Positions 17,302-26,887 are shown, counted from the stretch's first letter. The stretch: DNA of 64,000 nucleotides from Sphingobacteriaceae bacterium (GCA_947479815.1 CANKAT010000003.1:17273-81272), one strand, 5' to 3'. Numbers and translations are program-made. The notes: generated from the letters alone by a model not told the origin.

Positions 17302-17868
17302 CTAATTATCTGTTTTGGCTTTTTCAACAAGCTCATTATACCATTCAGCTCCATATTTTCGGATAAGGGGTTCTTTTAAAAACTGGTAAACCGGAACTTT
17401 AAGTTCATTTCCAAAACTACATGCCGGACTACAGATATTCCATCGGTCATAATGTAAAACCTCAAACTCGGGATAATTGGTTATTCGAATTGGGTATAAA
17501 TGACAAGAAATGGGCTTCTTCCATCCTATTTTGCCGTCTTCATAAGCCTTCTCAATAGAACATTTACTGATTCCATTTTCCATAATGACATAGGCACATT
17601 CCTTATTGGTGTCTACGCATGGTGTAGTGTAATCACCTTCAAAGTCTTTGACAAAGGTGCCAAATTCTTCAATTACAGCAATGCCCTTTTCGGTCATATA
17701 GGGTTTTACACTTGGATAGATCTCGTCTAAAATTGCTAACTCCGAGCGCTCAAGTGGTGCACCTGAATCTCCTTCAATACAACATATTCCCTTGCATTTA
17801 TTGAGGTTGCAAACAAAATTCTCACTGACTATATCCTCGTGAACAAGGGTGTTTTTAACTTCAATCAT
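17302..17868 (-). CDS. DUF3109 family protein
   Basis: 188 residues, cysteine-rich. Cysteines lie in FVCNLNKCKGICCIEGDSG (about 19-37), TPCVDTNKECAY (about 82-93), SKCSIE, SCHLYPIR and NICSPACSFG (about 145-154). The pattern resembles the YkgJ/Fli-type metal or Fe-S cluster-binding families, of which DUF3109 is a Bacteroidota member. Its function is not established. It starts 18 bp downstream of the DUF3108 gene, so co-transcription is likely. Confidence 0.85.
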   Translation of the reverse strand: MIEVKNTLVHEDIVSENFVCNLNKCKGICCIEGDSGAPLERSELAILDEIYPSVKPYMTEKGIAVIEEFGTFVKDFEGDYTTPCVDTNKECAYVIMENGISKCSIEKAYEDGKIGWKKPISCHLYPIRITNYPEFEVLHYDRWNICSPACSFGNELKVPVYQFLKEPLIRKYGAEWYNELVEKAKTDN

Positions 17869-17886
17869 AATTCATTTTTTAACCGC

Positions 17887-18648
17887 TTAAAGGGCATGCT
17901 TTAGCCCTTCGGCGGATATTAACTCTAAGGTAACAGCGCCCACCAATAGTTCTACCTGCGCCTTAACCGGAATTCGATTTGCATCATCTGTTATCCAAAG
18001 ATATAATTTACTATTCTTCCTGAATATTCTTCCAGGTTGAATCGACGGGCTAAACTTAATACATCGGATTAAGCCAAGCGCTGTTTTTACAACTTCTTTT
18101 CCAATATACTGGACTTCCATGTTGCTAATCCCATCATTTAGAAAATAATCCATGCTAAATTTATCGCCTTCGCTAAGTTTTGAGATGTTTAGATTGCGTG
18201 CAAAATAATAGGCTGAAACTACGTCAAATAGTTGACCATTGCTTTTAAAGGTCCCTTTTTTGGAAACCACCTTTTTTTCGTCTTGGTAAAAGCGAGCTTG
18301 ATCACTTCGTCGATAATTGGCTTCACGGATATTCTCTTTATAGAGGTATGGACTCATCGTTAACTGATCAATGTATGAATCGTAGCGATTTCTGACCTTG
18401 TAAAAGACACTGAATGTTCCGGCCGTACCTCCTTCAGCTATGAGATGATAAACCGGCTTATTATCGAATATGGCAGTGGTTTCTTCAACCCTAATGGAGG
18501 CTTCTGCTGCAATTATGAATCCATATCGCAATCTGTACTGAAGCTTTTCACCAACTTTAAATACGGGCTCACCAGTACTCTTTAGGCCTTGCGAGAATGC
18601 AGTTGAACCTATTAATAATAGAAAAACACTAACTAATTTCCTAATCAT
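17887..18648 (-). CDS. DUF3108 domain protein, exported
   Basis: 253 residues with an N-terminal signal peptide (MIRKLVSVFLLLIGSTAFSQ). The body begins EPVFKVGEKLQYRLRYG and fits the DUF3108 family of envelope proteins that are mostly beta-strand. No catalytic motif is recognised. Its location between DUF3109 and DUF2480 genes in one direction matches a housekeeping cluster. A periplasmic or outer-membrane-associated role is inferred from the signal peptide only. Confidence 0.82.
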   Translation of the reverse strand: MIRKLVSVFLLLIGSTAFSQGLKSTGEPVFKVGEKLQYRLRYGFIIAAEASIRVEETTAIFDNKPVYHLIAEGGTAGTFSVFYKVRNRYDSYIDQLTMSPYLYKENIREANYRRSDQARFYQDEKKVVSKKGTFKSNGQLFDVVSAYYFARNLNISKLSEGDKFSMDYFLNDGISNMEVQYIGKEVVKTALGLIRCIKFSPSIQPGRIFRKNSKLYLWITDDANRIPVKAQVELLVGAVTLELISAEGLKHAL

Positions 18649-18683
18649 GAATGCTATTATGGCAATGGTTGAACCACTTTATG

Positions 18684-19211
18684 TCATTCCGGGCTTGACT
18701 CGGAACGCTTAAAAATAGGCACTGTAGAACAAGGTTCGCCGTACATGATACTTTTGGCAACCTGTGATAATTTGACCGTAATATCAATATAGGCCGAATC
18801 AGGAACAGCAATTTCACCGCATCCTTTGACCACCACGCGTTGATCACGATATTTTTCAATATCCATTTTGCTAAGTTCACGTTCAAAAAGAATAGTTTCA
18901 AGCAATTTAAGGTCGCCAAAGACTACTGTTTTAGCAAATGGTGCCATCTTGTTAGCAAGAAGCATGTAAGCCCAGGTGGGTACAATTGCATCGGCTGAGC
19001 AACCTATTGCAATATGTTTATTTGCATAAGATTCCCAGTTATGCCCTTTAATAAATTCCCTGAAGTCTTTCTCTTTGAGCATTAAGCCATGAAAGAGATT
19101 GTCTTTTATATCATAGAAAAAGCGTTCACCAGCGGGGTAAAGATCTGCTAGATCTAGACTGACGAGCGCGCTTTGGGCTACCTTATTAACAATATTTTCC
19201 TGAATGTCCAT
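18684..19211 (-). CDS. DUF2480 family protein with repeat-derived C-terminus
   Basis: 175 residues from the ATG at 19209-19211 (MDIQENIVNKVAQ, the usual family N-terminus); another in-frame ATG seven codons upstream is possible. DUF2480 proteins are small, cytosolic and of unknown function. The last codons (KRSESSPE) come from a hairpin-forming repeat, TTCCGAGTCAAGCCCGGAA at 18686-18704, so the native C-terminus has probably been replaced by an inserted repeat unit. The family fold should be intact, since conserved residues are upstream. Confidence 0.82.
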   Translation of the reverse strand: MDIQENIVNKVAQSALVSLDLADLYPAGERFFYDIKDNLFHGLMLKEKDFREFIKGHNWESYANKHIAIGCSADAIVPTWAYMLLANKMAPFAKTVVFGDLKLLETILFERELSKMDIEKYRDQRVVVKGCGEIAVPDSAYIDITVKLSQVAKSIMYGEPCSTVPIFKRSESSPE

Positions 19212-19271
19212 GTTGTTACGAATTGAGATCATTGATTAGCTCCGAATCATTTATTCTATCCAGTCTAAAAC

Positions 19272-19305
19272 AAAAAATCCGGAAGCGAACCAATCACTTC
19301 CGGAT
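19272..19305 (-). terminator. Intrinsic terminator after the SurA/PpiD-like gene
   Basis: Reading the minus strand: ATCCGGAAG, an 11-base loop, then CTTCCGGAT followed by TTTTTG. The stem is perfect over nine pairs. It lies 23 bp after the stop codon of the 19328-21439 gene. Confidence 0.85.
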
Positions 19306-19327
19306 ACAAAGTTAATGAAATAAGGTA

Positions 19328-21439
19328 TTAAAAGAATTTTACACGATTGTCTTTAATATCTGACTGATCGCGTAAAACTTTATATGCTTCACCTGAGGCA
19401 CGTTGCTGAATACTCTGAGCCACTTGAACCTTTTGTTTAAAGGCATTGGCTAGGGGTGCAGGCTTACTGAAACCGTTTACAACAAAAACATAAACTCCCT
19501 GATCACCTTCAATAGCTTTCGATAATTTACCTGGCTGTGACCCAAAAATAGTTCCTACCAATTTATTTTCTTGAGAAATTCCAGGAATAACAGGATTAGC
19601 GAAAACTATATTTTGTACAGGGGTTACTGGTTTGCCAGCCTTTTGAGCAACTTGCTCAATAGAAGTTGAACCTGTAACTGCTTTGTTCATTTTCTCTAAA
19701 AGTAAACGTGCTTTTACACGCTTAATAACTAATGGTTCAATCTGCTTCTTGACCTGATCTAAAGGTAAAGTGCCTTTTTCAAATACATCAACAACCTTGG
19801 CAACTGCAAACTTGTTGCCCATTTCAAATACCTGATTAGAAACATCACTCTTATCTGCTCCAAAAACCCATCTGATCATTTCACGAGAATTATCTAAACC
19901 CTCAACAGCTGCCTGAGTAGGGGTTACATTTTCTGCCAGTTTTTTAGCATACCCTGACTTCTTAGCTTCATCGTCAAATGCCTTATCGTTCTTTGCTGAA
20001 GCAAGGAAAGCAGTGGCCTTTGAATAGGCCTCCTGTTGAGTTTTATTACTTGTTGACAATGATTTATCAACCAATGCTACTTTAGCAACCTTAGAAGAAC
20101 CAATTTGTGCATTGATCTTAATTACATGAACCCCAAACTGAGTAGTTATTACTTTCAAATCGCCAGTCTGACCGTTAAATACAGCTTCTTCAAAGGCTGG
20201 AACCATAGCACCTCTTGCAAAAGTACCTAAATCACCACCCGAATCTTTAGAAGCATCGGTTCCAAATTTAGCTGCCAATTCGCTGAAACTAGCGCCACCT
20301 GAAATTAAGTTACGAATGGAATCAGCTTTAGATTTTGCCTTATCGATGCCGCCTTCAGCAGCTGGATTAATTAATATATGACTTGCCTTAACTGAATCAG
20401 GACCAATCTTTACATCAATAACCTTTGCCATTTTGTAGGAGCCATTGGTGAATATCGGGCCAATGAAAGTACCGGCAGAAGCTTTGAATACTAATGAATC
20501 TAGTGCGGGGTCTAATTGACCTTTGCGAACATAGCTGATTGGAAGTTTTGTTTCAGAGTTTATACCTACAAATAATGAGTCGTTTGTTGATGTTCTGAAA
20601 TCAGCAGCAATTTTTTGAACTGCAGCTATAACTTCAGCTGAATCAGATTTTGAAGGATTCGCATCAAATACGATGTATTCAAAAGATCTGCTTTCGGAAG
20701 GATTTTTATAACGAAACTTATTTTCATTGTAAAAATCACTATAGTCCTGATCAGTAACTTTTGCCTGATTATCAGGAACTGAATTGTAATCAAGACTTAC
20801 ATAATTGAAACTAGCCAATTTATTTCTTTGGCTATAGTCTTCTCTAGCTTCAAGCGTAGTTACATAAATACTGTTCTTGATTAGATTTGAATATTTCTGC
20901 GCCATTTTACTTTCACGGATATTCAAAAGAAAAGAAGTCCATTGCTTACTCACAGGGCTGTCGCCTGGCTGAGTCTTAACATTTTCTAGGAATGAGTTTA
21001 ACTGAACTCTATTTAACTGACCAGTTTTAGGATCGCCAAAGTTTTGTATGATCTGAGGATCAGGATTTTTACCGGTAACTAGATCATTCAGCTCGTTCTT
21101 ACTAACCTGTAATCCTAAACGATTCATCTCTTTCTTCATCAAAAGTTTAGAAACAAATTGGTTCCAGGTATTTTCAACGATATAAGATGTCATTTGTGGA
21201 TCCAGATTGTTCTGGCCCATTTGCTGCTTAAAATTATTCGTATTCAGTTCAACCTGCTCATTGAATTCCAGGATTGGAATGGCTTCACCATCAACTTCTC
21301 CAACTTCTGTCTGATTTCCACGCAAAAATGATCCACCCATTTTCAATGCATCGCTTACTAAGAACGCAATTATTGCGAAACCAATAGCCCCAACGATGAT
21401 TAACCCAGCACGGTTCCGCAAAAAACTCATTATTCCCAT
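19328..21439 (-). CDS. Membrane-anchored peptidylprolyl isomerase (SurA/PpiD-like)
   Basis: 703 residues. One N-terminal membrane helix (about 12-32, GLIIVGAIGFAIIAFLVSDAL) anchors the protein, as in PpiD. A SurA_N-type chaperone region (about 40-200) and a parvulin rotamase domain (about 340-450, beginning VKASHILINP and including GGDLGTFARG.MVPAFEEAVF) follow. A second, degenerate parvulin-like region lies in the C-terminal half. Role: folding of outer-membrane and periplasmic proteins. It has its own terminator downstream and a repeat-filled gap upstream, so it is probably monocistronic. Confidence 0.92.
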   Translation of the reverse strand: MGIMSFLRNRAGLIIVGAIGFAIIAFLVSDALKMGGSFLRGNQTEVGEVDGEAIPILEFNEQVELNTNNFKQQMGQNNLDPQMTSYIVENTWNQFVSKLLMKKEMNRLGLQVSKNELNDLVTGKNPDPQIIQNFGDPKTGQLNRVQLNSFLENVKTQPGDSPVSKQWTSFLLNIRESKMAQKYSNLIKNSIYVTTLEAREDYSQRNKLASFNYVSLDYNSVPDNQAKVTDQDYSDFYNENKFRYKNPSESRSFEYIVFDANPSKSDSAEVIAAVQKIAADFRTSTNDSLFVGINSETKLPISYVRKGQLDPALDSLVFKASAGTFIGPIFTNGSYKMAKVIDVKIGPDSVKASHILINPAAEGGIDKAKSKADSIRNLISGGASFSELAAKFGTDASKDSGGDLGTFARGAMVPAFEEAVFNGQTGDLKVITTQFGVHVIKINAQIGSSKVAKVALVDKSLSTSNKTQQEAYSKATAFLASAKNDKAFDDEAKKSGYAKKLAENVTPTQAAVEGLDNSREMIRWVFGADKSDVSNQVFEMGNKFAVAKVVDVFEKGTLPLDQVKKQIEPLVIKRVKARLLLEKMNKAVTGSTSIEQVAQKAGKPVTPVQNIVFANPVIPGISQENKLVGTIFGSQPGKLSKAIEGDQGVYVFVVNGFSKPAPLANAFKQKVQVAQSIQQRASGEAYKVLRDQSDIKDNRVKFF

Positions 21440-21759
21440 ATCCGTATTTTTTTATTCTAATTTTAAAAGAGGGCGCAAGATACAAATTTTGAAAAATAAA
21501 CAAGAGAAAATTAGAGAATCAGATAATTAAGGTCATTTCGAACATGCGAAACTAAATACATTGGTTTCAATGGTAATTGCCGCATAGAGAATTCTGTATA
21601 TCCCACAACGTCATTTCGATGAGGTACGAAGAGAAATCTGTTGATTGAAATAGAAATTTGGATTGAAAAAATACTCTTCTTGAACAGATTTCTCCACCTT
21701 TTGTAAGTGCCTTTCAATTTAAAATAGTAGAGGTGTTCGAAATGACGGAAAGATTACCG
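21440..21759. repeat. 320-bp gap containing a MITE-like inverted repeat
   Basis: 21440-21520 should carry the promoter of the isomerase gene. 21609-21747 is a clean element of the CGTCATTTCGA family: CGTCATTTCGATGAGG at the left and TCGAAATGACG at the right, with GAGAAATCTGTT and AACAGATTTCTC inside. A partial copy (GTCATTTCGAACAT) lies at 21532-21545. No gene. Confidence 0.8.
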
Positions 21760-22323
21760 CTAAAACCCTTGCTCCCCGGTCAATCTTAGGTCGCCGGTTG
21801 ATTGGACTATTTCATAGTAAGAAAAATCTTCATTAGCCCAGAAACTGGTGCCATACAGTACATTGTCTTTAGAGGCAACTCTAACAAGTTTATTGGAAAA
21901 AAAGCGCTTTTGAGTTTCATCCCAAATTAACTCATCCGATTTAAAGGTCTCTCCTTTTATATTTGTAACCACCACGTTTCGCATGAGTTCAACCCTATTT
22001 TCTCGTTCTCGTCGAATTGCATAATCAGATCGTACCCTACTAGTTTCTTGCCGATTCGGATCAAAAAAAATGACAGTTACTCCCTTCCTCATTTCGATAT
22101 AAGGTTTTTCTGTTTTAAAACTCAGCAACTCGGGGGTGATCAGCTTGGCTTTAACGTGGGCAGAGTCGCTATAGATAATTTCAACTCCAGTAGATTTATC
22201 AACCGGTACAATCAGCTTCTTTGCTGAGATCTTCTCCACATCACGCAGATTATTCTCACAAGCAAATTGCAGAGCTATCCCAGTAAAAAAAACAGCACCG
22301 TATATGCAGCGCCGAACTTTCAT
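21760..22323 (-). CDS. lptC: LPS export ABC transporter periplasmic protein LptC
   Basis: 187 residues. An N-terminal hydrophobic segment ends in a lipobox-like LQFAC (residues 18-22), so it is probably a lipoprotein rather than a simple membrane anchor. The body fits the OstA/LptC-type beta-jellyroll: GVEIIYSDSAHVKAKLITPEL and later TFKSDELIWDETQKRFFSNKLVRV. Role: receives LPS from the LptFGB exporter and passes it along the periplasmic bridge. It starts 3 bp after the preceding outer-membrane protein gene, so both are in the coaX operon. Confidence 0.88.
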   Translation of the reverse strand: MKVRRCIYGAVFFTGIALQFACENNLRDVEKISAKKLIVPVDKSTGVEIIYSDSAHVKAKLITPELLSFKTEKPYIEMRKGVTVIFFDPNRQETSRVRSDYAIRRERENRVELMRNVVVTNIKGETFKSDELIWDETQKRFFSNKLVRVASKDNVLYGTSFWANEDFSYYEIVQSTGDLRLTGEQGF

Positions 22324-22326
22324 CTA

Positions 22327-23622
22327 TTATTCAATATAAGATTTCTGGAACCACTTATCATTGAGTGTGAAACCAAGATGTAGGCCAAGATAACGATCGC
22401 GAACAAGATTATTTTTCTCGGTACCACGCTGGCCAAGTTCAGCTGACAAATTAATTTTGTAGAAACTAGATCGATTACGTGGCAGTGGGAATCCAAAACC
22501 AAAAGTCAATGCATATTGGTTGATATCATTATTGCCGATCTGAACAAAGGTTTTATCGTACTTTACGCCAAACCGATAATCAACCAATTTAAAATAGTTT
22601 GTGATCGCGTTCGCGTCAGGTGTGATTTGCCCGCCAACAATAATACCATAGCTATTATTTAATCCCGGATTTGAAGCTCCTTCCCGATAATCTGCCCACT
22701 TGCTATAAGTAAAATCTGCACCTATTAACCAGCCATTGGTTTTTTCAAATGCAAAACCTGCGGTATGTGTTAATGGCATTTTGATTTTATTTTTTGTTCC
22801 TACAGAATAGAAGGTACTATCGGCCGTGGCTAATTCATCACCAAGAACATCTTTTCTATAACGGGTAGTAACTGTATTATTTCTGGAGTTTAAACTATTT
22901 CCTGAATTTCCGGTATAACCAAATATGAATTTAGTTTTATCAGTTAGTTCAGCTGAATATTGAAGCCCGTAGTCATAACTTAAGCCTCCTACAGAAGTAC
23001 TATACTGAGTACGAGAGTTAAAAACAGTGGTCTTCTCATTCGCAAATTCGAAAGCCCTATTTTGTTTAAGATTGCCAAAAAGGTAGGCCAAATTAAATCC
23101 AAAACTAAAATTCTTTCCAAACTTAAAACCGTATCCCATATATGCTTTTGAGATACCACCTTCGCCAGAGTAAATATAATTGACTTTATTGGTGTCTATC
23201 AAACCTGAATTACTAAATTGATAACCCAGATCAGTATAAGGCACTAAACCAAAGCTAACTGCTGAAAAACGGTTTACCGGAACTCCAAAATTAATATGAC
23301 TCAATGTTGAGTTTAATTGGTTCTTTCCCGAAACCCCATTCTTACTTAAATTACGGATATCCATTGAAGCACCTACATCAAAGGCTGTGAGCTCAAGGCT
23401 TGAATAAGAAGCAGGATTTGCAAGGTTAATATTATCATATAGCCCTGGCTTACGAATCCCTTGACTCAAACCACCCATTGCCCTGTTCTGTGGTAGAAGA
23501 GAACCTTTCAGATCACCCAGCCCGAATTGTGAATAAGGAGAACTTGAAGTAATTTGTGCCGTTGCCGGAAGAACCGCTACAAACAGTAAAAAGAAGAATA
23601 TATTCTTAACTATTTTAATCAT
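22327..23622 (-). CDS. Outer-membrane beta-barrel protein, function unknown
   Basis: 431 residues from the ATG at 23620-23622, which gives a proper signal peptide (MIKIVKNIFFFLLFVAVLPATAQ); a second ATG at 23640 is further inside coaX. The body is alternating hydrophobic/glycine-rich strand pattern typical of FadL-like or PorV-like barrels, with SPYSQFGLGDL near the mature N-terminus. It overlaps the end of coaX by 8 bp, so translation may be coupled. Bacteroidota carry many such proteins near lptC; a role in lipid or small-molecule transport is possible but not shown. Confidence 0.75.
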   Translation of the reverse strand: MIKIVKNIFFFLLFVAVLPATAQITSSSPYSQFGLGDLKGSLLPQNRAMGGLSQGIRKPGLYDNINLANPASYSSLELTAFDVGASMDIRNLSKNGVSGKNQLNSTLSHINFGVPVNRFSAVSFGLVPYTDLGYQFSNSGLIDTNKVNYIYSGEGGISKAYMGYGFKFGKNFSFGFNLAYLFGNLKQNRAFEFANEKTTVFNSRTQYSTSVGGLSYDYGLQYSAELTDKTKFIFGYTGNSGNSLNSRNNTVTTRYRKDVLGDELATADSTFYSVGTKNKIKMPLTHTAGFAFEKTNGWLIGADFTYSKWADYREGASNPGLNNSYGIIVGGQITPDANAITNYFKLVDYRFGVKYDKTFVQIGNNDINQYALTFGFGFPLPRNRSSFYKINLSAELGQRGTEKNNLVRDRYLGLHLGFTLNDKWFQKSYIE

Positions 23623-24352
23623 TTTGTTGGATAACTTCATTTAAACCAATTAGTACCAAATCGGGTTCGGTTTTTAAAGCGTGTGCAAAGATGCTATTTT
23701 TAAGCCTGTAATCAAAAAAAATCGAATCTCCACCGCATAGAATCACGTGTAATTTAGAATATTTTGAATTATAGATCTCAATAAACCCCTTAACCTCCTC
23801 AATAGCCCCATTCAATACTCCTGAAAGCATGGCAGATTTTGTATCATAGCCTTGCCAGTCTTCATATTCAATTAACTCAACTTCAGGAAGCCTGCGCGTA
23901 AAATTATGCATTGCCTTAAGCCTCATTTTCAAACCGGGTGATATACTCCCACCTTCATACACGCCATCTTTATTAACGGCATCATAGGTTATACAAGTTC
24001 CCGCATCGATAACTAAACAATTTTTATCGGGGAATAACGCTCTTGCCCCTATAATTCCCGCCAAACGATCTAATCCAAGCGTGGCAAGGCTTTTATATTT
24101 ATTTTCTATCCCTGTTTGCAAAAGAGTAGAAAACCGGATATACGCTGTTCTTTCTTTTAGAAAATCTTCTAAAGCGATAATTCCATCATTCACAGATGAA
24201 ATTATACTATGAGTTATTTCTGAATTTTTGAGGTATTCGCCCAAAATAGTTGTATCCAAATCGTGCACTTTTTCAGACCTAATTAGTTTATCCCCTTGAA
24301 AAACGGCAAGTTTGCTGCGCGAATTACCAATATCAATAACTAGATGTGCCAT
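23615..24352 (-). CDS. coaX: Type III pantothenate kinase
   Basis: 245 residues. Phosphorylates pantothenate in the first step of coenzyme A synthesis. The ASKHA phosphate-binding motif DIGNSRSK (residues 6-13), the GLDRLAGIIGA block (about 97-107), DAGTCITYD (about 120-128) and GGSISPGLKMR (about 138-148) are all present. CoaX commonly lies near envelope and lipid genes in this phylum. The downstream outer-membrane protein gene overlaps its stop codon. Confidence 0.96.
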   Translation of the reverse strand: MAHLVIDIGNSRSKLAVFQGDKLIRSEKVHDLDTTILGEYLKNSEITHSIISSVNDGIIALEDFLKERTAYIRFSTLLQTGIENKYKSLATLGLDRLAGIIGARALFPDKNCLVIDAGTCITYDAVNKDGVYEGGSISPGLKMRLKAMHNFTRRLPEVELIEYEDWQGYDTKSAMLSGVLNGAIEEVKGFIEIYNSKYSKLHVILCGGDSIFFDYRLKNSIFAHALKTEPDLVLIGLNEVIQQND

Positions 24353-24566
24353 TATTATTCGAATAATTAATGGTAAAATTCAATGCAGTCAGGTCATCAG
24401 CTTTATTCAAAAGGCTAGCTGTCTCATATCCCATTGCCTTACTAAAGGCATCAATACCGCTAGTTCCAGTTAAGATAAAGGCATTAATTTTCATAGTACA
24501 AATCTATTCAATTTTTAAGATTGGCAGCCTTGAATTGTGTTAAAAAAGGTTAAAGCCTGATTTTTA

Positions 24567-25547
24567 TTAGAATAACTGGAAATAAATTATTGAACCAAAA
24601 AGTATGAAATATAAACTCTCATAAAGCCAGCGAGTATTTGCATGAAGAAAATAGTATGCCATCAGTGCGGCTGCAGGTGGGGCACATAATAAAAAATGAT
24701 ATAAAACCAGATTCTGCTTTAAGTAAAAAGAGGCAAGTGCTATGATAAACATGAAGAAAAGTAGCTGGAATGATTTTCGGAGTTGAACAACGCTCCTAAA
24801 GAAATTCTTCTGCAATTGAAAAAAACCAAGTAAAAGTATGATCGCTACAGGAATAAGTACTAAATAATCAACTAGTTTTATTCGAAAATTCATCTGGTAT
24901 TTGCTCGCTAATGGTAACCATATCTCATTAAATTTACCAAGAGAATCATTCCAATAATAGTATACAGCCAAAAAGAAAAAGATGGTGATAAAGCCTATGA
25001 TTGCTGCGATCCATTCTCTCCAATTAAATGGTCTAAAAATGATCAGACTAATCCACATGAGGGGCAGCATCGAAATAAAAGGGAAATATATTAAAGTACC
25101 TACAGCTGTCAGCATGCCCAGATCAAACATTACCGAGCTTACTTCAGCCCTTTTGTAAACACTTAAAAACTTTTCAATCATCCAGAGAACCAAAAAATTA
25201 CAAATTAAAGTTGGACTCAATAGTAGGAAGGGTGCAAGCAAACTTCCCGTGGTTACGTAAAGCAGCGCAGGCAGGAAAGTTGGTTTGCCCAAAAGGCCGT
25301 AAGAATTGATGATTTTATTAAATATTAATGCCTGAGTGATCAAAATTGCTAAGGCAACAATGACATTCCCTGAGGGGCTAAAGGCACTTTGCAAAGGAAT
25401 ATCGATTAATAACCTGGCGAACGGCTCCATGAATTCAAAGCTGATTTGTTGAGGCAAATCAATTAAAATACCTATTCTCAGTAAAATAGCCATCCCAATT
25501 AGAAGAATGATATTTAATGGATTAATACTTCTGAATTGCTGGATCAT
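24567..25547 (-). CDS. Polytopic membrane protein, DUF6427-like
   Basis: 326 residues with about eight to ten hydrophobic helices and few charged loops. It resembles the Bacteroidota membrane family annotated DUF6427 (opening MIQQFRSINPLN, a WISLIIFRPFNWREWI segment about 165-180), but that match is from memory of the pattern. No catalytic motif is apparent. The upstream gene is 126 bp away and the downstream coaX gene 214 bp away. Function unknown. Confidence 0.6.
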   Translation of the reverse strand: MIQQFRSINPLNIILLIGMAILLRIGILIDLPQQISFEFMEPFARLLIDIPLQSAFSPSGNVIVALAILITQALIFNKIINSYGLLGKPTFLPALLYVTTGSLLAPFLLLSPTLICNFLVLWMIEKFLSVYKRAEVSSVMFDLGMLTAVGTLIYFPFISMLPLMWISLIIFRPFNWREWIAAIIGFITIFFFLAVYYYWNDSLGKFNEIWLPLASKYQMNFRIKLVDYLVLIPVAIILLLGFFQLQKNFFRSVVQLRKSFQLLFFMFIIALASFYLKQNLVLYHFLLCAPPAAALMAYYFLHANTRWLYESLYFILFGSIIYFQLF

Positions 25548-25673
25548 CTAATGTTAGCTTGTGCGCTTGATGCGATACGCCTGGATTCGCTATTTCAAAG
25601 TTAATACATATAGCTGAAATTCAGAGCCAATATATTTTGATGGGATGAATCAATTCGATGAACAAAAAATATA

Positions 25674-26198
25674 TTACATGTTATCAAGCTGTTTTTTAAT
25701 TCGTTTGAGCTGCTTAACATGATGAATGGAGTGTATCTCAATAAACCTGAGCCATTGTTTTGCATTCAATAGTCCTAGCCGGGGATGTTTAATTTTTTGA
25801 TGGGGGTCTGCAGAATTCACCAGATGGCTAATTTCTTGTAAACGCAATTTGAATTTGAGGATCAATGCTTGAGCCTCTTCCTTGCTGATTTTCTTAACCA
25901 TCGAGGCAATCCGTTTGGGTGCTTTGATTTTTCCGGGGGGAAATTGGCCAAAATACAGAATGAGTAAGGGAATAAAGTGGATAGACTTTCTGCTGAGTAC
26001 TCCATTTTGTTGGATACAGTTTTCAATTGCAATGAATGAGAGTAGGCCAGACTGAAATATATGTGAATAGGTTTCAGAATAAGACCAGCTTCCAGGAGAT
26101 GGAGATTGCATGAATGACTCCTCTGAAACTCCTGCTAGAATTGATTCATAGACTTCAATAGTGTTAAGCAGTGAATGAGTTATTTGTTCAGTTCTCAT
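25674..26198 (-). CDS. DinB-like domain protein
   Basis: 174 residues from the ATG at 26196-26198, which overlaps the stop codon of the HAD gene by 4 bp (ATGA); a TTG nine codons earlier is rejected. The four-helix DinB/DUF664 layout is suggested by PGSWSYSETYSHIFQSG (about 48-64) and WLRFIEIHSIHHVKQL (about 150-165), giving the three conserved metal-binding histidines. The family includes thiol-transferases and hydrolases of unknown substrate. Co-transcribed with the HAD phosphatase. Confidence 0.8.
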   Translation of the reverse strand: MRTEQITHSLLNTIEVYESILAGVSEESFMQSPSPGSWSYSETYSHIFQSGLLSFIAIENCIQQNGVLSRKSIHFIPLLILYFGQFPPGKIKAPKRIASMVKKISKEEAQALILKFKLRLQEISHLVNSADPHQKIKHPRLGLLNAKQWLRFIEIHSIHHVKQLKRIKKQLDNM

Positions 26199-26887
26199 AA
26201 AATACGAATGAGTTCGCTTAGGCAATTGATTTGAAGTTCAACATCTACGGGTTTTTCTTTGCCTTCGGGATTAAAATAGATTGCTTTCATGCCATAATCC
26301 TGTGCGCCCCTGATATCAGCCTCTATGCTATCCCCAATCATGATACTTTCAGAAACATCAGCTTTAGCCAGGTTTAATGCATGATCGAATATAGCCCGGT
26401 CTGGCTTATTTACACCCACAACCTCCGAAATGATTACCTGTTCAAAATACACATCTAGACCGTTATTACTGATCTTCATTTCTGTTGACTCCTTAAAACC
26501 ATTGGATATCACATGCAGGGTATATTTATCTTTCAGATAGCTCAATGTTTCGTGTGCATGAGGAAATAAATTGGTTTTTGTAGGGCAAATAGTTACGTAA
26601 TCGTCTTCAAACTGATGCGGAATATGATCTGCAGAAACACCCAGATCGGTAAATGTTTTAGCAAACCTAGTTTCACGCAAAACTTGCTTACTTATTTTAC
26701 CTACGTGATAATCTGCCCATAGCTGATGATTATTCAAGGTATACCTTTCAATAAAGGTATCTGCTGAGTGCAATCCTAAATTTTTCAGCTTATAGGTATG
26801 GTAAAGTTCATGCAGCGTTTCTTCGGCATTTTTATCGAAATCCCAAATAGTATGATCGAGGTCAAAAAACAGGTGGTTATAAAGCAT
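26195..26887 (-). CDS. YjjG-type HAD nucleotidase
   Basis: 230 residues. HAD motif I is FDLDHTIWDFD (about 8-18), motif II is VISNGFKE (about 120), the lysine is in VNKPDRAIF and motif IV is IMIGDSIEADIRGA (about 178-190). The DHTIWDFD form is typical of YjjG-like noncanonical pyrimidine nucleotidases, which remove damaged or modified nucleoside monophosphates. It is first in a two-gene operon with the DinB-like gene. Confidence 0.88.
   Translation of the reverse strand: MLYNHLFFDLDHTIWDFDKNAEETLHELYHTYKLKNLGLHSADTFIERYTLNNHQLWADYHVGKISKQVLRETRFAKTFTDLGVSADHIPHQFEDDYVTICPTKTNLFPHAHETLSYLKDKYTLHVISNGFKESTEMKISNNGLDVYFEQVIISEVVGVNKPDRAIFDHALNLAKADVSESIMIGDSIEADIRGAQDYGMKAIYFNPEGKEKPVDVELQINCLSELIRIL

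Noticed and set aside
24333..24494. 53-codon minus-strand frame upstream of coaX
   Set aside because: It begins with ATG and overlaps the coaX start by 20 bp, but the peptide matches no family I know and has no clear promoter; unresolved rather than called.
26198..26225. TTG start for the DinB-like protein
   Set aside because: The ATG at 26198 overlaps the upstream stop codon as ATGA, a common coupled arrangement, and starts at the family N-terminus.
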